32,283 nucleotides of DNA. Source: Oscillospiraceae bacterium. Lineage in GTDB: Bacteria > Bacillota > Clostridia > Oscillospirales > Ruminococcaceae. A program made the translations under genes and the position numbers. The notes beneath the pieces are model-generated. The model was not told the origin of the DNA, made no database searches, and saw only the letters and a list, made by a program, of their open reading frames with translations. The DNA lies in NCBI GenBank assembly GCA_016291435.1, contig JAEEXH010000028.1:1-32283 (forward strand), written 5' to 3'. This document shows, piece by piece, positions 25,342 to 32,283 of this stretch; the first letter of the stretch is position 1; every line of letters begins with the position of its first letter.

Positions 25342-25359
25342 AGGAAAGGAGTGTCAGAA

Positions 25360-28300
25360 ATGTTTGAGATCCCGAAGGCGCGGTTTTTGAGCGGTATCCT
25401 TGCAGCCATGATGGCGGTCTGGAACATCTGCGCATTCCCTGCTGCTGCGGAAGACAGCACGGAGACCGCAGCAAGCGGCAGTGCATATACAACCGATACG
25501 ACTGCGGAAACGACTGCGGCAGTCACAACGGCAGGAACAGAGGAAACGACCGCTGTGACCGATGCGGCGGAAACAGATGAGCCCCCGGCAGCGCCGGAGG
25601 AGAATCTGGTATATCAGAATGTTGCGCTCTATCCCGAGGAGGAGCAGGGGAGCAAAGCCGTGACGCTGGACGGCATGATGCCGGAGGGCGCCGATGTGAC
25701 AGCCGTCGATGTTTCGGATCAGTATGACGGAATCGCTGCCTATGACATCACGATCATGAGCGGCGAGACAGCGTTTCAGCCCGCGGAGGAAAGTCCCATT
25801 CTGGTCGAGATCGTGGATCCCGCGATCCCGGCGGATGTCCCTGTCACGCTCTGGCATGTTCAGGATGACGGCACACGGGAGCAGATCCTGTATTTCTCTG
25901 CCGTAGAGGGCAAGATCAGCTTTTATGCATATGGCTTCAGCGTCTATGAGATCGTGAAGGAGGAAGGCACGGCTGCTGCGGGCGGCTGGCAGCTTGTAAA
26001 CGGCATTGAAGATCTGCTGGCGCACGGCTCCGATGGTCTTTATATCTGTAACCCCGGCGGCTTTTTCTTCAAGAATACGGAGGTCAGTGCAAACAACAGA
26101 ATCGGTATCGGAAAGACAAAGCCTGCGACTGCCACACCGCCCGATGCGGCTGTCCCGTATTTTTTTGAGCCGGTCGAGGGAACAACAAATAAAGTCTACG
26201 CCTATTGCTACCGCGACGGCGAGAAGATCTATGTATACAACAATAACAATAATTCCCTTCGGCTCGGCACGGAAGCGACTGCCTTTACTGTCAGCTATGA
26301 CGATACCAACGGCTTCCGCTTCAATAACGGCGCGTGGTACTGGAACATGCAGGGCGGCGTAAACGGCAGCCGGTTCTGTTCCTATAACAATGCGGACGAT
26401 GTCAACGCCCGTCTGAATCTCATGTATTATCATGTGGAGGGCGATGATCCCTTCGGACTGGACGGCAAGACCTACGGCCTGATGTATTATCCCGGCGGCA
26501 CGCAAGGCTATGCGATGATGTCGTCTGAAAATCCGCATGCGCTGACCGAGATCGTGACGCGTGAGCTGGGTGATCCGAACGGTGTGACACTTTATGTGGA
26601 CGAGGGCAGTGCGGTCAGTGAGTGGACCTTTGAAGCTGTGGGCGGAGACCAATACAAGCTTTCGTGCGACGGCGAATATCTCACAGTCAGCGGAAACAGC
26701 CTGACGATGACAGCTTCTGCTGAAGATGCTGCGGTGTTTCATGTGCTCGGCGATCAGAACGGGCGTTATCAGCTGAAATACAGCGGGCAGTTTGTGACCT
26801 ATGTTCCGCCTGCGGAAGGCTCGACCGATCCTGCTTTGTTTACGCTGACGCCGACCGGCAGCACATGGCTGAATCTGATCGGTCGTGCAGACCTGAATCA
26901 GCAGCTGCTCACATTCTCCGCAGAGAGAATCAGTGCCTCCGATCTCCAGAATGACAAGATGTATATCATGTATATCCGTATCTGGAATCCGGACACCTTA
27001 AAGTATGATCTGTATGCGATCGACCGCGACGGTTCCCTGTATCCCTGCTATTCCGAGGGCGGCAAGATCATGTGGCTCGGCGACGGCACAACCTCTTTTG
27101 AGTGGAAATTCACGGAGCATCTCGATGCGGTTACCAAGGAGCCGAATCAATACTACGAGTTTTACAATCCTTACTCCGAGAAGTATCTTGCGCCGCAGCT
27201 GACAGGCAGGCAGATCCTTTCCGATGATACCATCGGCATCAATATGGAAGGCAGACAAAACGGCGACTACTCCTCTCAGCTGGTCGCGTGGGATAAAGGG
27301 CGATATGCGTATATCGGTGTGCGCCCGAATGCGGACAAAACCGCAATTGAGCCCTGCGGCGCTGCTGTCTCCTATCCGGTCTTTTTCGCGACCCTGGATG
27401 AACTGAATCTCACCGACCGCCTCCACGAGGTGCCGACCATCGACAACAAAGACTACGGCATCACGATGAAGATGGTCAATTTCGATAAGCAATCCGGCAT
27501 GAGCTACGGAAATTCCAACGCTTCCGAAGCGACATGGACTTATTTCGGCGGCAGCGACTCCAACCAGATCAAGCACGGTCTGCTTTCCAATCATCTGCAG
27601 GAGAACGGGTATCCTGTCACCAATACCAATGTCGATTTCGCCGGGGCATTTGCCAACGCGACTGAGGTCAATCATCTCTTTCTGGAGCGCGTGCATGATA
27701 CGAGCGGCTATTTTGAATTCGACAGCTGTCAGAATTTCGCAACCCTGAAGGCAACCGACGAAAACGGAAATGTGGTCGGATTCAACAGCAGTTCAGAAGG
27801 CTACGAAGACACAGTTGATTTTACCGTATATCACGAGCTCGGTACGCACAGCAGAAACAATGGTAGCAGCCCCACGCTGAAGCACGGTCAGTTCTTCCCG
27901 TATGATACCATTCTGCCCGGCGTTTACACGACGGCGAATAATACCGAAAACCTTTATACCGCACTCGCAAACAGAGAGAATGCCAATGTCGGTAAGCTTC
28001 CGCCCGAGGATCCCAGAAAATATGAGAAGCTGCACCTGATCCAGACAGAGGCACCGAGTGAGGCAGACTTCTACTTCGGCATGGAGATGGAGGCAGCGTT
28101 CGTGCAGACGCCGTCGGGTCTCGATGCATGGGGGCATGATATTGTCTTCGAGTTCACCGGTGACGATGATTTCTGGCTCTATGTTGACGATGTGCTGGTG
28201 CTCGATCTCGGCGGCACACACTCTGCCGTGATGGGCAAGGTCAATTTCCGGACCGGTGAAGTGACCTTTGATAAAGAAGGAAACAAAACACACGGAACAA

Positions 28301-31300
28301 TGGAAACGACAAACCTGCGTCAGATCTTCACGGATAATTACATGTCCAATCATCCCGGCGCAACGCAGGCGGAGCTCAACACATATCTTTCGGAGTATTT
28401 TGCAGAAGGCGAAAATATCTTCAGGGATTACTCCAACCACAAGATGAAGATCTTCTATATGGAGCGCGGCGGCAACGCTTCCAACCTCTATATGCACTTT
28501 AACATCGCGGCTGTCACGCCGGGTCAGGTCGTTGTCGGCAAGAATGTCGTCGGTTCCGGTGCCGCTCTGCTGGACATGGATTTCCTTGAGTATCCGTTCC
28601 AGATCTACTACACCCTGCCCGACGGCGAAGGCGGTGTGGCAGGTGAGGAGCATCTGCTCGAAAACAACGATGAGAATATCTGCGTGGTCTATGAGAATTC
28701 GGGCTTGCCGGTTTCCTATTCCAGAAAATACAGACCGCCGGGATTCTCGGAGGAACAGTCGTATGATCATGTTTATTTCGTAAATCCCTCCAGGGACATT
28801 GCGATCAACTTCCCGGACGGTACCATTTCCTATCGCATTGTCGAGTGTGCCGTTGACCCGTCGGTTTACAGCACTGTCACGATCAACGGAGAGGCTGTAC
28901 CGCCTGAGCGGGTCGAGGTCCGCGGTACGCTGAAGAGCTATTCAACCGTGCCAGGTTCTGCAACGCAGAAGCCGAGTCTTGCCTTCGACAACCATGTTTC
29001 CGACAATGTGATCAAGGATCTGTTTGTGACCAAGCAGCTTCTCGATGAGAATGACAACGAGATCACGGACGATTCTGTGACATTCGACTTCCGGCTCTCT
29101 CTTTCGTCGATTCAGGTTGCGCCGGAGAATATCCCGCAGGTCAGTATGCACGATTATTATGTGCTGTCTCCCGAGGGGAAGCTTTGCGTCTTTGATCAGG
29201 AAGAACAGAAATTTGTCCCGACCTCGGTCGATTACAGCCGTGAATTCATTTCTGATCTGAAGGCTGCGGCGGAGAATAATACGACAGTCTCCGGTATTTC
29301 TCTCTATGATGTGACATTCACCACCTCGCCGCACGGCGGCATTTCCAAGATTCCTGCCGGATACACGATCTGTGTGCCGAGTCTTCCGGTCGGATCCGTC
29401 TTCAAGGTGACCGAGGATAACAAGGAAGGCTACGGCCTGGTCGGCTACGAGCAGATTCTCGGCGAAAGAATCAACGAGCATCAGCAGCATGAACCCATTC
29501 CTTCCTACGATCAGTATGCCGGACACAATACGGTCAATGTCGGCAGAGTCATCGCGGAGGAAAATCCCCAGATGATGGTCGTCAACAAGAAGGGCTACAG
29601 CCTCAGTGTCAATAAGAGCTGGAGCGACCTGAGCATCACGACCGCACACGACGCGGTGTATGTTGCTGTGTATGTGGACGGCACGCTGCTTCCGGGAACC
29701 GTCCGCCGGATCAAATCGCCGGATACCAGTGCCTACTACTTCTGGAATGATCTTGAACCGAATGCCGACGGCACCGAGCGCACCAGTATGGATGGATATA
29801 CCGTGCGGGAAGTCAAGCTCACCGGCGCCGTTGTCGGCGATGACAATGTCGTGACATCCTATGCCACGCTCACACCGGTCCCGGATGGCGGTACGATCAT
29901 CCTGAATGCGACACGTACACCGGATATGATCCCGCCCGGCGAGACGAATCCGGATGCGGAATACGAGTATGTGGTTTCCGGCGAAAAGGGAATCCCTGAT
30001 GGGACGACCCGAACCGACACCATCACCAACAACCGCAAGGGCGGCATCGCTGTGAGACTCTTCCGCTGGGATTCGACAGTTCCGCTGAAGGGCGGCATAT
30101 TCACTCTCACCGACAGCCAGGGCAATACCGTCGGCGAATACACTTCCGACTCGCAGGGCATTGTCACGATGCTCTATGATTTCCGGAAGAATGAGATGTA
30201 TACCCTGACGCAGACGGCAGCGCCGCGCGGCTATGTCGGCCTGCAGAAGAATGTCTGCTTCCGCGTGGAGAACGACAATACGGTTGCCCTCTTCTATGAG
30301 GACGGGACACCCTGGGGTCCGCAGGACGAACAGGATCCGCACTGGGCAAATAAGAAGAACGGCAGCGACGGTTTCTACGGGTTTGTGGACCTGTATAACA
30401 AGCCGTTCAATTTCAAGATTGCCAAGATGGACAGCGCAGACCACGAACACATGCTGGAAGGCGCGCACTTTGCCCTCTACAAGGAAGCAAAAACCTCGAT
30501 CATCGGCTATGTGAAGAACAAGGATCCGCTGACCGGCTTCGAGGATATGACTACCAATGAAGAAGGCATTGTGTATGTCTGCGGCGGAGACAGCGGCCGG
30601 ACGGTCAATCCGGGCGCGGAAGGCGCGGTCTACTTCCTGAATGAGACAGTTGCGCCGCGCGGATATCAGCGAATGGAGGAAGACATCATTCTGCGGATCT
30701 CCCCGCTCGGTGTGCCCAGTCTCATCAGCGACAGCTACAACGGCAGACTGGTCGAGACGGAGGACAGCTATATCTATACGCTCGATGTTCCGAATACCAG
30801 TATGCTGTATTTTGACATTGAGAAGACGATCTTTGTCGATCAGTACATCCACGACAGCGATCCCACGCAGAAGTTCCTGTTCCGGATCGACCGGTTTGCG
30901 CCGAATGCGACTGTATTCACCGATCCGCTGGATTCCTTCTATGTTACGCTGAACTGCAAAGATCAGGCGGAAACACCGAAAACGCTCCCGCCTGTTACCG
31001 ACCGCTTCCGCTACGATGCGGACAGCGGCGAGGTCACGGTCAGCTATCTTGATTCCGAATCCTACACCTTCCCCGCCGCTGTCTGGCAGGGCACGCAGCT
31101 GGTCGGTGTCACGGAGCCCGGGATCTATCTGGTGACGGAGATGGCCGGCTGGTCGGAGACAGATTATGATTTCTGGGACGGCACCAATGTCTACCGCGGA
31201 TTTGCCGGCGGCGGTGAGAAGCTCACAGGAACACAGACTGTCAAGATGATCGTCACATCCGCGAATTCGTCCTACAAAAAGGACAGCACAAAGACCGACC

Positions 31301-31416
31301 GGCCGACTGCATGCTTTACCAATACCGAGAATGAATACGCATTCCTGAGTTCACAGGCATTTGCAGAGAACAGATTCCGTGTTCCGGTGCAGGAGGAGCA
31401 GGAGGCACAATCCTGA
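25360..31416 (+). CDS. Giant secreted adhesin with fibro-slime and Cna-B/SpaA-like domains
   Basis: A 2,018-residue secreted protein. A signal peptide (FLSGILAAMMAVWNICAFPAAA) is followed by a Thr/Ala/Glu-rich linker (about 33-85), a large beta-rich N-terminal part, and a fibro-slime domain (about 700-1050) with the signature DDDFWLYVDDVLVLDLGG near 933. Cna-B/SpaA-like domains begin at about 1215, 1412 (SVNKSWSDL), 1559, 1683 and 1816. The 1683 domain keeps Lys1689 and Glu1762, placed as the isopeptide pair; the 1559 domain has Arg and Gln instead. The end (RFRVPVQEEQEAQS) has no LPxTG-like motif or membrane helix. AAGGAG precedes the ATG by 8 bases; the GTG nine bases earlier overlaps the ribosome binding site. 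It probably binds other cells or fibre substrates, held by the neighbouring subunits; that is inferred. Confidence 0.88.
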   Translation: MFEIPKARFLSGILAAMMAVWNICAFPAAAEDSTETAASGSAYTTDTTAETTAAVTTAGTEETTAVTDAAETDEPPAAPEENLVYQNVALYPEEEQGSKAVTLDGMMPEGADVTAVDVSDQYDGIAAYDITIMSGETAFQPAEESPILVEIVDPAIPADVPVTLWHVQDDGTREQILYFSAVEGKISFYAYGFSVYEIVKEEGTAAAGGWQLVNGIEDLLAHGSDGLYICNPGGFFFKNTEVSANNRIGIGKTKPATATPPDAAVPYFFEPVEGTTNKVYAYCYRDGEKIYVYNNNNNSLRLGTEATAFTVSYDDTNGFRFNNGAWYWNMQGGVNGSRFCSYNNADDVNARLNLMYYHVEGDDPFGLDGKTYGLMYYPGGTQGYAMMSSENPHALTEIVTRELGDPNGVTLYVDEGSAVSEWTFEAVGGDQYKLSCDGEYLTVSGNSLTMTASAEDAAVFHVLGDQNGRYQLKYSGQFVTYVPPAEGSTDPALFTLTPTGSTWLNLIGRADLNQQLLTFSAERISASDLQNDKMYIMYIRIWNPDTLKYDLYAIDRDGSLYPCYSEGGKIMWLGDGTTSFEWKFTEHLDAVTKEPNQYYEFYNPYSEKYLAPQLTGRQILSDDTIGINMEGRQNGDYSSQLVAWDKGRYAYIGVRPNADKTAIEPCGAAVSYPVFFATLDELNLTDRLHEVPTIDNKDYGITMKMVNFDKQSGMSYGNSNASEATWTYFGGSDSNQIKHGLLSNHLQENGYPVTNTNVDFAGAFANATEVNHLFLERVHDTSGYFEFDSCQNFATLKATDENGNVVGFNSSSEGYEDTVDFTVYHELGTHSRNNGSSPTLKHGQFFPYDTILPGVYTTANNTENLYTALANRENANVGKLPPEDPRKYEKLHLIQTEAPSEADFYFGMEMEAAFVQTPSGLDAWGHDIVFEFTGDDDFWLYVDDVLVLDLGGTHSAVMGKVNFRTGEVTFDKEGNKTHGTMETTNLRQIFTDNYMSNHPGATQAELNTYLSEYFAEGENIFRDYSNHKMKIFYMERGGNASNLYMHFNIAAVTPGQVVVGKNVVGSGAALLDMDFLEYPFQIYYTLPDGEGGVAGEEHLLENNDENICVVYENSGLPVSYSRKYRPPGFSEEQSYDHVYFVNPSRDIAINFPDGTISYRIVECAVDPSVYSTVTINGEAVPPERVEVRGTLKSYSTVPGSATQKPSLAFDNHVSDNVIKDLFVTKQLLDENDNEITDDSVTFDFRLSLSSIQVAPENIPQVSMHDYYVLSPEGKLCVFDQEEQKFVPTSVDYSREFISDLKAAAENNTTVSGISLYDVTFTTSPHGGISKIPAGYTICVPSLPVGSVFKVTEDNKEGYGLVGYEQILGERINEHQQHEPIPSYDQYAGHNTVNVGRVIAEENPQMMVVNKKGYSLSVNKSWSDLSITTAHDAVYVAVYVDGTLLPGTVRRIKSPDTSAYYFWNDLEPNADGTERTSMDGYTVREVKLTGAVVGDDNVVTSYATLTPVPDGGTIILNATRTPDMIPPGETNPDAEYEYVVSGEKGIPDGTTRTDTITNNRKGGIAVRLFRWDSTVPLKGGIFTLTDSQGNTVGEYTSDSQGIVTMLYDFRKNEMYTLTQTAAPRGYVGLQKNVCFRVENDNTVALFYEDGTPWGPQDEQDPHWANKKNGSDGFYGFVDLYNKPFNFKIAKMDSADHEHMLEGAHFALYKEAKTSIIGYVKNKDPLTGFEDMTTNEEGIVYVCGGDSGRTVNPGAEGAVYFLNETVAPRGYQRMEEDIILRISPLGVPSLISDSYNGRLVETEDSYIYTLDVPNTSMLYFDIEKTIFVDQYIHDSDPTQKFLFRIDRFAPNATVFTDPLDSFYVTLNCKDQAETPKTLPPVTDRFRYDADSGEVTVSYLDSESYTFPAAVWQGTQLVGVTEPGIYLVTEMAGWSETDYDFWDGTNVYRGFAGGGEKLTGTQTVKMIVTSANSSYKKDSTKTDRPTACFTNTENEYAFLSSQAFAENRFRVPVQEEQEAQS

Positions 31417-31435
31417 CGAAAAGGAGGTTTGATGG

Positions 31436-32071
31436 ATGAAACGGCGTCACAAACGGGCAGCGCTCATTGCCGGCATCGCATTTATGGTTCTGACACCGCT
31501 TGTCGTGTTTGCCGCGCTTTACAGAAGCTCAAAGCGTGTGAATCCATTTCAGCCCGGCTCCGTGGAGATCGAGGTGCAGGAGAACGGCGATCCCGGCGCT
31601 GCCCTTGAGCAGCAGGAATACACATGGACAGAGGACAACGGCTCCTATGTTTCTGAGAAGCCTGTGCGGATCAAGGATGACCGCACCAATCCGGGCGAGG
31701 AGCTGCGTGTCTGTCTCGTGCCGATGTGGTTCGATCCGGACGGCGGGATCTGCGGTGTTTTTGATATGAGCCATCCGGTGCTGAGCGGCAATACACTGAC
31801 CTATACCGACGGCGACAATCAGATGATTCTGCATCTGGTTGACGGCTGGGCGGCAAACGGCTGGGAATACCGGTCGGACGGCTGCTTCTATTACACCGGA
31901 GCGCTGAACGGCAGTCATCTGACGGTGCAGCTTCTGTCAAGCGTCGAACTGAATGCGGCAGCCTATTCGCTCACAGAGGACTATGAGCTGCAGCTCGATG
32001 TCCTTGCGGACGCGATCCAGAGCAGCGGCAGCGCGGCTTCAACGAGAGAGTGGGCAGCGCATACACCGTGA
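31436..32071 (+). CDS. SipW-type secreted subunit, second minor fibre protein candidate
   Basis: A 211-residue protein with a basic start (MKRRHKRAALIAG) and hydrophobic leader (IAFMVLTPLVVFAAL), then YRSSKRVNPFQPGSVEIEV, which parallels the S-x-x-x-x-N-x-F-x-x-G-x-V-x-I-x-V sequence after the leader of SipW substrates. The C-terminal LADAIQSSGSAASTREW matches the family's ADAIQ...A...W ending well. There is no sorting signal. The ATG I use follows AAGGAGG at 8 bases, with an out-of-frame ATG between. It is the last gene of the operon, 19 bases after the adhesin. A role as a cap or adaptor is possible. Confidence 0.78.
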   Translation: MKRRHKRAALIAGIAFMVLTPLVVFAALYRSSKRVNPFQPGSVEIEVQENGDPGAALEQQEYTWTEDNGSYVSEKPVRIKDDRTNPGEELRVCLVPMWFDPDGGICGVFDMSHPVLSGNTLTYTDGDNQMILHLVDGWAANGWEYRSDGCFYYTGALNGSHLTVQLLSSVELNAAAYSLTEDYELQLDVLADAIQSSGSAASTREWAAHTP

Positions 32072-32101
32072 CGGCATGCGGTCTGAATCAGATCTGAATA
32101 T

Positions 32102-32141
32102 GCAGCGGCAGCGGGAGAAGATCCCGGTGCCGCTGCTTTTT
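32102..32141 (+). terminator. Terminator of the adhesin operon
   Basis: Fifteen-base arms (GCAGCGGCAGCGGGA / TCCCGGTGCCGCTGC, one mismatch) with a 5-base loop and TTTTT. Confidence 0.92.
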
Positions 32142-32236
32142 GTATGCGATATCCCGGCAAATTCTGTGCTTTTTGTTTATTTTTTCTGTTGTGTATTGTA
32201 AGCGCCAACCATTCCCGGCTCAACTCATAAAGAAAT

Positions 32237-32259
32237 GAGCCGAGGAACATCCTCGGCTC
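32237..32259. terminator. Perfect hairpin near right edge, possible terminator of a gene outside
   Basis: Ten-base arms (GAGCCGAGGA / TCCTCGGCTC) with a 3-base loop. On the minus strand ATTTCTTT follows, so it may end a leftward gene lying beyond the window; this is not certain. Confidence 0.5.
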
Positions 32260-32283
32260 AAAATGTATCAGTGTAACGCGAAC

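Noticed and set aside
28942-30852. 636-residue minus-strand frame opposite the giant adhesin
   Set aside because: It is a shadow of the adhesin caused by codon bias; composition is dominated by Ile/Arg/Val/His and there is no recognisable domain.

Overview
The window looks like chromosome of a low-GC-phylum, spore-former-type Firmicute, most likely a gut Clostridia/Ruminococcaceae-like bacterium. The basis is indirect: strong AAGGAGG ribosome binding sites, consensus TTGACA/TATAAT promoters with 17-base spacers, a Tn1549/CTn-type conjugation module, and a SipW/class B sortase surface locus of the kind known from Firmicutes. Genus cannot be read from this sequence alone.

Left two thirds (about 1-19,000): part of an integrative conjugative element of the Tn1549/CTn family, transcribed on the minus strand. 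In transcription order it reads: RepA-type replication initiator, a small protein gene cut in two by an insertion sequence, PcfB, the VirD4/TraG coupling protein, a Maff2-type small membrane protein, [an opposite-strand ATPase cassette], VirB6, PrgI, VirB4, a long membrane protein with an M23-like C-terminus, DUF4315, DUF4366, and topoisomerase III. No relaxase or integrase is in view; in this family they usually lie beyond topB, so they may be off the left edge. Three kinds of damage or invasion are visible. A complete 2,943-base IS21-family element with a 7-base target duplication sits inside the small gene. virD4 has an in-frame TAA at codon 389. An AAA ATPase (DUF234-type) with its own promoter and terminator splits the operon. 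A second, DUF4143-type ATPase, cut off by the window edge, follows topB convergently. The copy is probably not self-transmissible as it stands.

Middle (about 19,000-20,100): mostly non-coding. It holds a hairpin upstream of repA, a tRNA-Val(CAC) gene with its own consensus promoter and terminator, and a consensus promoter with a long, foldable leader in front of the next operon.

Right third (20,110-32,071): a surface-fibre or adhesin locus. It encodes two SipW-like (Ser/His, ER-type) signal peptidases, three secreted proteins with SipW/TasA/BsaA-like features, a protein with a PPKTG cell-wall sorting signal directly coupled to a class B sortase, and a 2,018-residue secreted protein with a fibro-slime domain and several Cna-B/SpaA-like domains but no anchor of its own. 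The likely logic is that SipW-type peptidases mature the fibre subunits, sortase B fixes the PPKTG protein to the wall as a base, and the giant protein is displayed as the adhesive component. That arrangement is inferred from gene order and motifs, not demonstrated.
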